Origin: Imperialibacter sp965651695
Lineage (GTDB): Bacteria; Bacteroidota; Bacteroidia; Cytophagales; Cyclobacteriaceae
Assembly (NCBI GenBank): GCA_965651695.1
Contig: CBFGTI010000011.1
Span: forward strand, 1 to 64,000
DNA: 64,000 nucleotides
Direction: 5' to 3'
Shown here: positions 18,401 through 26,230 of the stretch, in pieces
How positions within the stretch are numbered: the first letter of the stretch is position 1
Layout of the letters: each line of letters begins with the position of its first letter
Notes under the pieces: model-generated
Told to the model about the DNA's origin: nothing
Seen by the model: only the letters and a program-made list of their open reading frames with translations
Databases searched by the model: none
Made by a program: the position numbers and the translations under genes

Positions 18401-18439
18401 GTGAAGACAATAATGGGCGGAATAAACGTAAAGTTTTAG
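15407..18439 (+). CDS. susC: SusC/RagA family TonB-linked outer-membrane transporter
   Basis: This 1010-residue outer-membrane protein starts at the ATG at 15407 and opens with a signal peptide ending at about residue 25 (SLYGQ). Next come a carboxypeptidase-regulatory-like beta-sandwich (VSGTVTDPQGFTLPGVNIY, about 28-110), the SusC linker motif (EVIVTGYSYVKKRDVIGAIT, about 110-130), a plug domain (about 130-245; ALQGKAAGVQV, SKAIYGSRAANGVVLITTK) and a 22-strand barrel ending INVKF. It imports oligomers captured by its SusD lid, powered by TonB-ExbBD. It starts a five-gene operon whose only degradative enzyme is a metalloprotease, so peptides are the likely cargo. Confidence 0.95.
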   Translation: MKQIRSRFYIAILLTTFLSSSLYGQERLVSGTVTDPQGFTLPGVNIYIKGTTSGTITDMDGNYRIPLEGADVVLVFSYIGYITQEIPVRAESTINVTLEEDTRQLSEVIVTGYSYVKKRDVIGAITSVTAEDIKDMPVVSLDQALQGKAAGVQVTQSSGTPGGGITVRVRGNTSISASNRPLFIIDGVPVEDGALALRSFGGQNDNALATLNPNDIESFQVLKDASAKAIYGSRAANGVVLITTKRGSRGARTSVSFDVQRGIIDLANKIDLLNSEELVELQREALTNAGENPDESGIIAGVTDAVNTDWIDMVTRQAIMEQYQLSISGGNEQTNFYTSFNYRGEQGVILNNQFLRFSGTLNLDHRVTDKLKFGNNLTVSRTRNDRIKGDNFLDGVYSGAVRSLPYYFPYDEDGRIIGPNNAAYAGFPNFNPVGQAVLPRFETYALKLLVGVYGEYEFNPNFRARTKFSIDYNDIAEDQFEPSSTAIGGFLASVGGQGYGVFSTGTYITYINTNTLSYNQKIGDHNLNATVGAEFLQRTERTNFVQGRLFPSDDFTYITSAGIVDAGSSFFISSGLNSYFAEARYDYNEKYLFGVTTRYDGSSRFGENNRFGLFPSASAGWRVSNEGFFPQNTVLDDVKLRASYGFTGNERIGDFAFLGTFASTTYNGVTGTAPANLENPELQWEVTREANVGIDVSIFEGRIQTAVDVYQNLTSKLLFSEPIPLTTGFGSIQGNIGEVSNKGIELALNTINFDRDFKWSTNLNLARNQNLVESLADTLPLFRGYTANGAGSTNIVKVGYPLGTFWGLNFLGVDPATGDAIYEDVNGDGQISPDDGMIIGTAQPDIIGGITNNFAYKGFDLSVFLQFSYGNDILNFSNASLLNSGEDLNNNQVRKALDRWQEPGDITDVPRYESGNTRNNWHSSRLLEDGSFLRIKNVSVGYNVPVRYAQRVKAQSVRLFASATNLLTWTTYTGNDPEVSTLDGSTTAQGIDFFTLPQVKTIMGGINVKF

Positions 18440-18445
18440 GAGCTA

Positions 18446-19810
18446 ATGAAGATGAAAAAATTATTCTTGCTAATTACTTTTCTCGCCAGCGGGTTTGGTT
18501 GCAGCTACTACCTGGAGCCTGAGCCGGTAAACCTTCTCATCAACGAGTTTGCCCTTAACGAAGCTCGTGACGTCGCTTCCGTTGAAATCGGGCTCTACGG
18601 CGCTTTCCGCAGCATTGCAGCGCCTAAGGTGATAGCCGGCGACATGACGGCCGATATGCTTATTCACATTGGTACCTTCAATCAGTACCGCGAATTTAGC
18701 AGCAAACAAATTACATCATCCAACGCATCGGTGGCGGCCTTGTGGGGCAGCATCTACCGTACTGTTTATGTAGCCAACTTTATCCTCGAACGCTTGCCCG
18801 ATGTGCCGGGGGTAACCACAGCAGAAAGAGATAGGGTAACTGCCACCGCACACTTCCTGAGAGGCTACGCTTATTTCGTTGGACTGTACACCTATGGGGG
18901 CATTCCCATTGTAACCACAACAGATATAAGTGCCAACCGCAACATCCCACGGGCGACGGAGGACGACGTGCTGGCGCAAATAATAGCCGACTACGAAGCG
19001 GCTTCGGGCGAGGGGCTACCCGAAAATCCCTCAAATGCAGGGTTTGTTAGCACTAATGCTGTTAAGGCTGCCCGCGCCAGATTGGCACTTTACCTGGGCG
19101 ACTGGCCAACGGCTGAAGCCCTGGCCACGGAAATTATAGACAGTGAACTGTATGAGCTTGAACCTGATTTCGCGGATTTGGTATTGACGGATTTTAGCGA
19201 TGAGGCAATTCTGGAAGTGGGTTACACAATAAGTGACGACCCTGGCACAGATGCAAATTTTGGCTTGAACGATCTTTTCCAGGGCAGGCGCGAGATTATA
19301 CCCAGCAACGAAGCTGTGGTAGCCCTCAACAGCGACGAAGCCGGCGACCGCTGGCGCACGCTCGAATTTGACCTTGGAGAGTTGGGCGGCACCGACAATG
19401 GCTGGTCGGTGGCAAAATATGGTACTGCTGATGAGGATAACAACAACATCGTTATTTTCAGGCTGGGTGAAATGTACCTGATAAGAGCCGAGGCCAGGGC
19501 GCAACAAAATAAGCTCCTCGGAGCAAACAGCGCAATCGAAGACATAAACGTGCTTCGAACCAGGGCAAATGCTGCCCCTGCTACGGCAAACTCGAGAGAG
19601 CAGCTGCTCCTTCTCATTGAGCGTGAACGACTTTACGAGCTGGCGTACGAGGGGCACCGGTGGTATGATCTGGTAAGAACAGACCGCGCGAAAACCGTAA
19701 TGCCTGCTTTTAACAACAATTGGCAGGCGGTATTTGAGGTCTGGCCAATTCCACTCAGAGAGATACAAAATAACCCGGCGCTAAGTGGAGCACAGAACGC
19801 TGGCTATTGA
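18446..19810 (+). CDS. susD: SusD/RagB family nutrient-binding outer-membrane lipoprotein
   Basis: A 454-residue lipoprotein with signal peptide and lipobox ending at Cys19 (ASGFGC). The helical TPR-like SusD fold is supported by AHFLRGYAYFVGLYTYGGIPI near residue 135, RARLALYLGDWPTAEALA near residue 210 and the typical C-terminal signatures IFRLGEMYLIRAEARAQ and LIERERLYELAYEGHRWYDL. It sits on the cell surface as the hinged lid of the SusC channel. The start is six bases after the susC stop, behind an AGGAGC Shine-Dalgarno-like sequence, showing cotranscription. The ligand is unknown. Confidence 0.95.
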   Translation: MKMKKLFLLITFLASGFGCSYYLEPEPVNLLINEFALNEARDVASVEIGLYGAFRSIAAPKVIAGDMTADMLIHIGTFNQYREFSSKQITSSNASVAALWGSIYRTVYVANFILERLPDVPGVTTAERDRVTATAHFLRGYAYFVGLYTYGGIPIVTTTDISANRNIPRATEDDVLAQIIADYEAASGEGLPENPSNAGFVSTNAVKAARARLALYLGDWPTAEALATEIIDSELYELEPDFADLVLTDFSDEAILEVGYTISDDPGTDANFGLNDLFQGRREIIPSNEAVVALNSDEAGDRWRTLEFDLGELGGTDNGWSVAKYGTADEDNNNIVIFRLGEMYLIRAEARAQQNKLLGANSAIEDINVLRTRANAAPATANSREQLLLLIERERLYELAYEGHRWYDLVRTDRAKTVMPAFNNNWQAVFEVWPIPLREIQNNPALSGAQNAGY

Positions 19811-19883
19811 CGACGTGCAAACGATAAAAAAATTGAAAACGAAACCAGGAAATTATATCTCCGGTCAAAAGACAGAAAAGGCA

Positions 19884-20699
19884 ATGAAGCACCGCCTGTC
19901 GGCTACCCTACTTTTATTTCTGAAGGGTGCGCTCCTTTTGCTGACCGTCGTCTTAACAGCCGGCTGCGAGCAAGAAAAGTTGATCTTCAAAGGTCCGTAC
20001 CACGTGCGATTTACCGAAGAAGCAGCGTCGGAACAGGAGAGCTGGAGCGAAAACATTCAGATTTCGGTGCATTTGGTGGGGCCACAGCGCGACGAAGATG
20101 TCAAGATCAATTACTCGATTGAAGGCGATGCCAGGGAAGGGATAGACTACGAGATTCTTAGCGAAAGAGGTGTGGTGGTGATACCCGACAATGCGAGCTT
20201 TGGCTATATCACGTTGCGACTGATTAATAACGCCAACAACATTTTAGAGTCGCAGGAGATTATATTTACGCTTGAGGGGGTAGCGCCGGTAAGCCTTGAA
20301 ATTGGCCAGGGGGAAAGTGCCATTGGAAAACAAATGGTTTTTACCATTTTGGACGACTGCATACTGGGTGGCTACTACACAGGGTTTGGCCCAACTGGCT
20401 CTGCCCCTATTGAAAACATCAGAATTACCAGCACCGACTGCCAGGAATACCTGCTCTCGAATTGGGACATTAACCTGCCCATTTTCAATTCGAGCGGCGT
20501 TCGTGACCTCATCTTTATCGACAACTACGACAACACGCTTACCATTCCTGAGCAGGAGGAAGAAACCCTGGCTGAGGAACAGGCAACAATAAGAGGCACA
20601 GGCGTGGTAAACCCGTTAACAAATGAGATCATTCTCACCATCGAGTTTGTAGATGTGCCTGAGGTAGCCCCGCAAACGGTAACTTTCAAACCCCGGTAG
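19884..20699 (+). CDS. SusCD-associated lipoprotein with Calx-beta-like domain
   Basis: A 271-residue lipoprotein read from the ATG at 19884, which opens a signal peptide with lipobox LTAGC (Cys28); a GTG at 19785 overlapping susD is in frame but would bury the signal. The central part (about residues 45-170) looks like a Calx-beta or DUF4843-type beta-sandwich: alternating hydrophobic strands with INYSIEGDAREGIDYEI and PDNASFGYITLRLINN. Such proteins commonly follow SusD and are surface glycan- or peptide-binding accessories. The 73-base gap after susD is the largest in the operon. No enzymatic motif is seen. Confidence 0.78.
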   Translation: MKHRLSATLLLFLKGALLLLTVVLTAGCEQEKLIFKGPYHVRFTEEAASEQESWSENIQISVHLVGPQRDEDVKINYSIEGDAREGIDYEILSERGVVVIPDNASFGYITLRLINNANNILESQEIIFTLEGVAPVSLEIGQGESAIGKQMVFTILDDCILGGYYTGFGPTGSAPIENIRITSTDCQEYLLSNWDINLPIFNSSGVRDLIFIDNYDNTLTIPEQEEETLAEEQATIRGTGVVNPLTNEIILTIEFVDVPEVAPQTVTFKPR

Positions 20700-20701
20700 C
20701 C

Positions 20702-21190
20702 ATGCAAAAAAGCTTAGTAAAACTTCTTACACTTTTATTTTTGATGGCAAGCCTGCTCGCATGCAAAGAGGAGTTTGAGCCGGAGCCCTTTACCTACACG
20801 CAGGTGCTGACGGGCAAAGTCTCGAAAACCTGGAAAATGACTGGCATTTCCATTCTTGAAGACGGGAAGCCAACCCAAAATATACCCTTGCCCCCCAACG
20901 ATTGCGTATTTGACGACGAATACGTGTTTTATGCCAATGATGAAAAAAAATATGAAATACTGGACGCGGATATCAAGTGCAGCCCCGACGACCCGGATAT
21001 TTTCCTGGAAGACAAGTGGTCGTTTGTAAACGCCAATGCCACTTTGGAAATAGTGTTACCCATCCTAACCTCCGAATTTCGACTGCCCTTCATAGTTAAA
21101 TCCTTGACTGACACCCGCATGGTGCTGGAAATATATTTCGATGGGGGAAGCTACAGGTTCACATTTCAGTCGCAAAGAACACAAGATTAG
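20702..21190 (+). CDS. small lipoprotein of the SusCD operon (lipocalin-like)
   Basis: A 162-residue lipoprotein with a short signal and lipobox SLLAC (Cys21). After an acidic linker (KEEFEPEPF), the body starts GKVSKTWKMTGISI, continues with strand-turn patterns (DDEYVFYANDEKKYEI, EDKWSFVNANATLEIVL) and ends SYRFTFQSQ. This resembles the lipocalin-like lipoproteins common in Bacteroidota. It follows the previous lipoprotein by two bases and precedes the metalloprotease by six. A surface or periplasmic binding role is inferred; no ligand is known. Confidence 0.75.
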   Translation: MQKSLVKLLTLLFLMASLLACKEEFEPEPFTYTQVLTGKVSKTWKMTGISILEDGKPTQNIPLPPNDCVFDDEYVFYANDEKKYEILDADIKCSPDDPDIFLEDKWSFVNANATLEIVLPILTSEFRLPFIVKSLTDTRMVLEIYFDGGSYRFTFQSQRTQD

Positions 21191-21196
21191 CATCGT

Positions 21197-23617
21197 ATGA
21201 GATTTCCGGTAACTATTTTCACACTGTTTGTTTTCCTGCTTTCGGGGTTTTCCGACAATATTTACCAGCTTCCGCAGGAGCCGGTGCCCAACCCTCCTAC
21301 CCGCACCTGCGAAACAATGGAGCAAGACAGCATCAATCGGCTCAAATATGCCGATATGCGCAACAGGCTGGATTTCGAGCTGAAAATTCAGAGAAAGGCG
21401 GAAGAGATACGGCAGCGACAGCTCAGTGGCAGAACGCAGGCAGAACTTATCACCATCCCCATGGTAGTGCATGTGGTACACAACGGCGAGCAGGTAGGCC
21501 AGGGAAGAAACATAAGCGCGGCACAAGTAGCAGCGCAAATTGAAGTATTGAACGAAGACTTCCGCAGAAAGGTGGGCACCAACGGCTTTAACGACAATCC
21601 TGTTGGTGCAGACATTGAAATTGAGTTTTGCCTGGCTGCACTCGGGCCTGAAGGACAGGAATTGGAAGAAGCGGGCATTCACCGCTACAACGGCAACCGT
21701 GCAGCATGGACACGACCCGACATTGAGGGTATATTGAAGCCAAACACCATTTGGAACCCTAACGACTACCTGAATGTCTGGACGGTAGACTTTGAAGGCG
21801 AAAGTGAGCTTCTTCTGGGCTATGCGCAGTTTCCCAGTGACTCCGAACTCTCGGGCCTTCCTGCCAGCGGCGGATCCTCATCTACCGATGGCGTGGTGGT
21901 GCGGTACGCCAACTTTGGTTCGGCCGAAAAAGGGGATTTTCCGGTGATGACGGCACCATACAACCGCGGCCGCACGCTTACCCACGAGGTGGGGCATTGG
22001 CTGGGTTTGCGGCATATTTGGGGCGACGGGCCCTGTGGTTCCGACGACTTTGTGGCCGATACACCCGAGGCTGCCGAACCAACAAGGGGCTGCCCCACCG
22101 GGAAAACGTCGTGCGGTTCTGTGGATATGATCCAGAACTATATGGACTACTCCGACGATGCCTGTATGAACATTTTCACACAAGGGCAGAAACAGCGTAT
22201 TTTGGCTGTGATGGAGGTGAGTCCTCGCAGAAATTCGCTTATTAATTCACAAGTGTGCGGCGAAATCGTAGCGGCTGCCCCCGTGCCGGACTTCACCTCC
22301 GACAAGCAGCTCACCCTGAGAGACGGGTCGATCAGATTTATCGATCTTTCCTCCAACTTCCCTACTTCGTGGCTTTGGACGTTCGAAGGTGGCACGCCTG
22401 CCACATCAACTGAAAGAAACCCGGTGGTGAAATATACTACAGAGGGATTGTACGATGTAACACTCGTGGTTGCCAACGAATACGGAACATCTGAGCCGCT
22501 GTTGCGTGAAGATTATGTGACAGTGTCTGGCGAAGGAATTTGCGGGTCGTTAAGCAATTTTGATGTTTCGTCGTCAACCGTTCTGCCTCTTCCCGGTGTA
22601 TACGAAGACCAGCCCATTCCCAATCCCGAGGGATATCTGCTCGGCCACAACAGCATCCGCACACAAGCCGTTTCCGAATTCTTCGCCAATAAGCCCGGCT
22701 ATGTAAATCTCAGCGGAGCGAGCATTAAATTTGGCAAAGCTGTGGCAAGCAACCCCGAAGCCACGGCCACTATAGTGGTGTGGAACGCCCGGGGCCCGGA
22801 GAGCAGCCCGGGCGCAATCTTAGAGCAAAAAGAGATTCTGATAAGGGAAATTGCCGACGACATTGCCGCCGGCGAACCTACCGAAATAGTATTTGGACGG
22901 CGGGTACCTCTGTTCGGCGTGAGCTTTCATATCGGCCTGGTGCTTAACTACGACGCAGGCGATACATTAGCGCTGGCAAGCTCAGCTGACGGCGAGGTAA
23001 GCGTGCCCACTGCCTGGGAAAAAGATGCTGAGGGCGAATGGGAACTGGTAAGCCGGGGCTATGGCCTCACCGTCAGCCATGCCATGGTAGCCTATGTGGG
23101 TATGGATGCGTCGGTTCAAATACGAACCAGCAAGTTAATTGTAAGCCCGGGCGAGACAGTTACACTAAGTGCAACCGGCGCATCGGTCTTTCAGTGGGAA
23201 ACCGCCACAGGCAACCTTGTTAACAACCTGGGTCCAACCGTGGAAGCGCGCCCCACCGAAACATCTACCTACAAGGTAGTGGCCAGCGGCGACAACTTGT
23301 GTGTAACCGAAGCCGAGCTAACAGTGTATGTAAGGGACGTGACTTCGGTGCCGGAGCCGGACCTGGCTGGGTTCAGCATTTATCCCAACCCCATAGAAAA
23401 TGGCAGCTTTACACTGGAACTTCAAAACGACTACCTCGGCACAGTCGACATTTACCTTTATAACATATTGGGGCAAAAACTGCTGGCAACACAACTTGTA
23501 AAAACCGGAAATCGGCTCAAAGAGGTGATTCCGGTGAATACCGCAGCCGGCGGCATTATAGCCGAAGTGCGAATGGGACAGACAGTACGGCGGGAAAAGC
23601 TGATTGTGCGACAATAA
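21197..23617 (+). CDS. secreted M43-family zinc metalloprotease (cytophagalysin-like) with PKD domain and T9SS signal
   Basis: An 806-residue secreted protease. An N-terminal signal and pro-region (about 1-90) lead to the metallopeptidase domain, with the zinc motif HEVGHWLGLRH at residues 263-273, the following IWGDGPCGSDDFVADTP segment and the Met-turn region VDMIQNYMDYSDDACMN, typical of M43 pappalysin/cytophagalysin enzymes. A PKD domain (about 365-450, SSNFPTSWLWTFEGGTPATS), a beta-rich region and a T9SS type A sorting domain (FSIYPNPIENGSFTLEL, from about residue 730) follow. It probably cleaves proteins at the surface and supplies peptides to the SusCD pair at the start of its operon. 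Confidence 0.92.
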   Translation: MRFPVTIFTLFVFLLSGFSDNIYQLPQEPVPNPPTRTCETMEQDSINRLKYADMRNRLDFELKIQRKAEEIRQRQLSGRTQAELITIPMVVHVVHNGEQVGQGRNISAAQVAAQIEVLNEDFRRKVGTNGFNDNPVGADIEIEFCLAALGPEGQELEEAGIHRYNGNRAAWTRPDIEGILKPNTIWNPNDYLNVWTVDFEGESELLLGYAQFPSDSELSGLPASGGSSSTDGVVVRYANFGSAEKGDFPVMTAPYNRGRTLTHEVGHWLGLRHIWGDGPCGSDDFVADTPEAAEPTRGCPTGKTSCGSVDMIQNYMDYSDDACMNIFTQGQKQRILAVMEVSPRRNSLINSQVCGEIVAAAPVPDFTSDKQLTLRDGSIRFIDLSSNFPTSWLWTFEGGTPATSTERNPVVKYTTEGLYDVTLVVANEYGTSEPLLREDYVTVSGEGICGSLSNFDVSSSTVLPLPGVYEDQPIPNPEGYLLGHNSIRTQAVSEFFANKPGYVNLSGASIKFGKAVASNPEATATIVVWNARGPESSPGAILEQKEILIREIADDIAAGEPTEIVFGRRVPLFGVSFHIGLVLNYDAGDTLALASSADGEVSVPTAWEKDAEGEWELVSRGYGLTVSHAMVAYVGMDASVQIRTSKLIVSPGETVTLSATGASVFQWETATGNLVNNLGPTVEARPTETSTYKVVASGDNLCVTEAELTVYVRDVTSVPEPDLAGFSIYPNPIENGSFTLELQNDYLGTVDIYLYNILGQKLLATQLVKTGNRLKEVIPVNTAAGGIIAEVRMGQTVRREKLIVRQ

Positions 23618-23639
23618 AAAGGGCATGTATCCCATGCCC
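23616..23639 (-). terminator. intrinsic terminator downstream of the lipoprotein gene at 23669
   Basis: GGGCATG and CATGCCC form a 7-bp perfect stem with a TATCC loop (23621-23639). Read leftward, the stem is followed by CTTTTTATT, so it mainly terminates the minus-strand gene. It may also serve the metalloprotease gene from the other side. Confidence 0.75.
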
Positions 23640-23668
23640 GATTATTCATTTCAAAGCGGTTAGAAAAA

Positions 23669-24229
23669 CTACTGAATTGCCTGTTCTTTGTTGAAGATGT
23701 AGTTAAGCTTTATAGTTATCTCCGTATACAATGCTTCAAACTCTTCGTCAGTCAAAGTATCGGCGTATTCCTGGGTTAGCGTATCCAAAATAGCATCTTC
23801 CACCACACTAATTTGAATAGGTTCACTCCAAATCAGCTCTTCTTCATCGTTTTCCTCAATGGAGTATTCCTCATCAAATGTACTGTCTGCATTGGAAACC
23901 ATCAAAAGCCGGTCGCCATCTTTTGCCCATGATCCCCCGTCTACCCGGTCTGCGCCCGACAGGTAAATGCGGCGGTCGTAAGTGTGGTCAGCCCTGAATT
24001 CAACCACGTAGTCTTGCCATCCCAAACCAAGTTGATGGATTTGTACGATTTTACCCTCATACGATTCAAACCCCGCAGGCGCTTCAGTAAGCTGAAAAAC
24101 CTCAAGCTTCCATTTGCCTTCAATTATATCAGGCGCCTCCGGGGTGTCGTCGTTGCCGCAGGCGAGAAAAAAAATTAACCCTATAAAGCTAATTACCCTT
24201 CCTAATTTCTCGCCCCTGATCTCTTTCAT
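23669..24229 (-). CDS. lipocalin-like lipoprotein, first of a tandem pair
   Basis: A 186-residue lipoprotein with lipobox FFLAC (Cys24). After an acidic spacer (GNDDTPEAPD) the body begins IIEGKWKLEVFQL, the usual opening of lipocalin-like Bacteroidota lipoproteins, continues YVVEFRADHTYDRRIYLSG and GGSWAKDGDRLLMV, and ends in an acidic helical tail. The neighbouring gene at 24269-24844 has the same layout in the same order, so the two are probably diverged duplicates. The gap between them is 39 bases. Function unknown; location is the periplasmic face or cell surface. Confidence 0.78.
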   Translation of the reverse strand: MKEIRGEKLGRVISFIGLIFFLACGNDDTPEAPDIIEGKWKLEVFQLTEAPAGFESYEGKIVQIHQLGLGWQDYVVEFRADHTYDRRIYLSGADRVDGGSWAKDGDRLLMVSNADSTFDEEYSIEENDEEELIWSEPIQISVVEDAILDTLTQEYADTLTDEEFEALYTEITIKLNYIFNKEQAIQ

Positions 24230-24268
24230 GTATTGGATTATCGTTTTTGCACTTTTACTATGAAGCGA

Positions 24269-24844
24269 TTAGTCCTCCTTTTTTTCAAAGTTGTGCAGAA
24301 AGTAAACCGCCACTTCGTCGCTTAACTCATCAAATCTTTCCTGGTCCATATCAAATAAAACGTAATTATAGATATTGGTGGTCTGCGCGGTGTCTTCAAT
24401 CTGAGTCATCACCTCATCGGTTATGAGCGGGAAGTCGGAAAACAGGCTGATCTGCAGGCTGGTTTCAGTAATGTCTTCCTCAATTATGTACTCTCTTTCC
24501 AACCCTGAATCGTCATCGTCGGGCATCAAAAGAAGCTTGTCATCTTCAATTTCCCACGTACCGGTTTCATTAAAATCAGGTCCCGAAAGCTTTACAGAAA
24601 GTTTGTAGGTATTGTCGTTAAAAAACTCCATCTCATACGTTTCAGCACCATAGAAATTGGCAGCCTGAAAGGTAAGCAGCTCCCAATAATCGCTGTATGC
24701 AGCCGGAACGTTGTAAAACGACACGCCATCGAGCTCCCATGTACCAACTATTATATGAGGTGGTGCCGGAGCTTCGTCATCCTTTCCGCAGGAGGCAAGG
24801 AAAACCAACCCAACCAACCCTATTAAAAGTAGATTTTTGTTCAT
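24269..24844 (-). CDS. lipocalin-like lipoprotein, second of a tandem pair
   Basis: A 191-residue lipoprotein with lipobox VFLASC (Cys19) and the acidic spacer GKDDEAPAP. The body parallels its neighbour: IIVGTWELDGVSFYNVPAAY, YEMEFFNDNTYKLSVKLSG, GTWEIEDDKLLLMPDDDD, then REYIIEEDITETSLQISL and an acidic helical tail with a VYFLHNFEKKED end. Shared features with the gene at 23669-24229 are the order of these elements and a C-terminal region with DELSDEVAVYF-like spacing. No enzymatic residues stand out. Confidence 0.78.
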   Translation of the reverse strand: MNKNLLLIGLVGLVFLASCGKDDEAPAPPHIIVGTWELDGVSFYNVPAAYSDYWELLTFQAANFYGAETYEMEFFNDNTYKLSVKLSGPDFNETGTWEIEDDKLLLMPDDDDSGLEREYIIEEDITETSLQISLFSDFPLITDEVMTQIEDTAQTTNIYNYVLFDMDQERFDELSDEVAVYFLHNFEKKED

Positions 24845-24952
24845 AGAAGTGAATTTAATATGCTTTGATGTCTGTTAATGATTTGAATGTATAACATGTG
24901 GATGTATAAAAGCCTCTATTTATTAAATTTAAAATTATTTTTCCAGTCATTT

Positions 24953-26230
24953 ATGAGTACCCGGATATTTTCCACCGTTTCGCTCCTTTTCTGCCTGCTG
25001 TCGTTTCATATCCACGGGCAGTTTGCCTCTCCGGCCAACAGAAAGCAAGCACTGGAAAACGCCCGGTTGTTGTACGAAAAAGGTTTGATGTATCAACAAA
25101 ACGAAGATTTTGCCCGATCCATTGTTCTGTTCGATTCTGCACTGCAGTATAACCCTCAGTTTACCGAGGCGCTCTTTTCTATAGGAAGCAGCTTTGAAAA
25201 AACTGAAGCATTTTCGAAAGCACTCGATGCATACAATAAAGTATTGCAGTTGAGGCCCGGGTTTTCCGGCGCATTGTTTCGCAAAGCTGTATGCCTGTAC
25301 CATCTGAACCTGTACGACGAAGCCATTCACCATTTCAGCCAGCTTATTGCAAGCAGCAATGGCCAAAGCGCTACGAATGCCATCTTTTATCGCTATTCCG
25401 AATCAGATGGTTTGAGCATCTCCGCCGATAACCAGATTTCGTCGGAATACTATTTGTGGCGCGGACTAGCCCGGCTGGAAGCCCGGCTGGAAGCCCGGTT
25501 GGAAACCCGGCTGGAATCTCACTCGGATAGTGCGAGAACAGCGCTTGCATTTAAAGATCTCGATACTGCCGTAGTTTTATCGGGCGGAGCCGCCGACTAC
25601 CTGGTAAATAGAGGGCGGGCCTATCAAGAATTGAAAATGAATGAGCAAGCACAGAAAGACTACGAAGCAGTACTAAAAAAAGACCCGGAACATGAGATAG
25701 CGCTTCTCAATTTGTTTACAGTAAATCCTGAGCTTGCCCAGGCGTATTTAAAACAACTTCCCGACGGCAACTCAGGGATAGTGATACCCGAACTACTGGC
25801 GCAACAGGCCTATGTAGCCTACCTTAATGAAGACTATGCCCGCTCGCTCGGGCTGTACGATCAGGCACTCCGGATAAAGCCGTTGGAACCCGACTGGATT
25901 CTCAACCGAAGCCTGTGCCTGGCAAAGGTGGGAAACACCGGCAAAGCAGAAGAAGATATGCTTAGCGTGCTGGAAATGGACGACCACTCGCCGAGGGTTT
26001 TTCTATACCTCGGCAATCTGTACTTTCTGCAGGGTAAGTTTGAAAACGCTGTTTCCTTCTATAATCAATACATTGCGCTGGAACCCCGCCATTCATCAGC
26101 CTACCTCAACCGTGGCCTATCGTTCGACAGGCTGGGGCAGCATCAAAATGCCTGCAAGGATTTAGAAACTGCCGCCCGCATGGGTGAAACCAAAGCTGCC
26201 GAGCCACTGCAAGCGCTATGCACGCACTAA
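24953..26230 (+). CDS. TPR-repeat protein, exported
   Basis: The ATG at 24953 is chosen because it begins a signal peptide (MSTRIFSTVSLLFCLLSFHIHGQ); upstream in-frame ATGs would add 22 residues that bury it. The 425-residue protein is built of tetratricopeptide repeats (GLMYQQNEDFARSIVLFDSA; ALFSIGSSFEKTEAFSKALD; AYVAYLNEDYARSLGLYDQA; YLGNLYFLQGKFENAVSFYN). Between them a four-copy 12-bp DNA repeat encodes ARLEARLEARLETRLE. It is probably a periplasmic scaffold. Its TAA stop overlaps the TAG stop of the convergent pantothenate kinase gene, sharing bases 26228-26229. Confidence 0.85.
   Translation: MSTRIFSTVSLLFCLLSFHIHGQFASPANRKQALENARLLYEKGLMYQQNEDFARSIVLFDSALQYNPQFTEALFSIGSSFEKTEAFSKALDAYNKVLQLRPGFSGALFRKAVCLYHLNLYDEAIHHFSQLIASSNGQSATNAIFYRYSESDGLSISADNQISSEYYLWRGLARLEARLEARLETRLESHSDSARTALAFKDLDTAVVLSGGAADYLVNRGRAYQELKMNEQAQKDYEAVLKKDPEHEIALLNLFTVNPELAQAYLKQLPDGNSGIVIPELLAQQAYVAYLNEDYARSLGLYDQALRIKPLEPDWILNRSLCLAKVGNTGKAEEDMLSVLEMDDHSPRVFLYLGNLYFLQGKFENAVSFYNQYIALEPRHSSAYLNRGLSFDRLGQHQNACKDLETAARMGETKAAEPLQALCTH
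25469..25516 (+). repeat. four tandem 12-bp repeats inside the TPR gene
   Basis: Four consecutive 12-mers of the form GCCCGGCTGGAA (two identical, two with one change) encode repeated ARLE units. The length is a multiple of three, so gain or loss of copies would keep the frame and only lengthen or shorten the charged helix. Confidence 0.92.
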
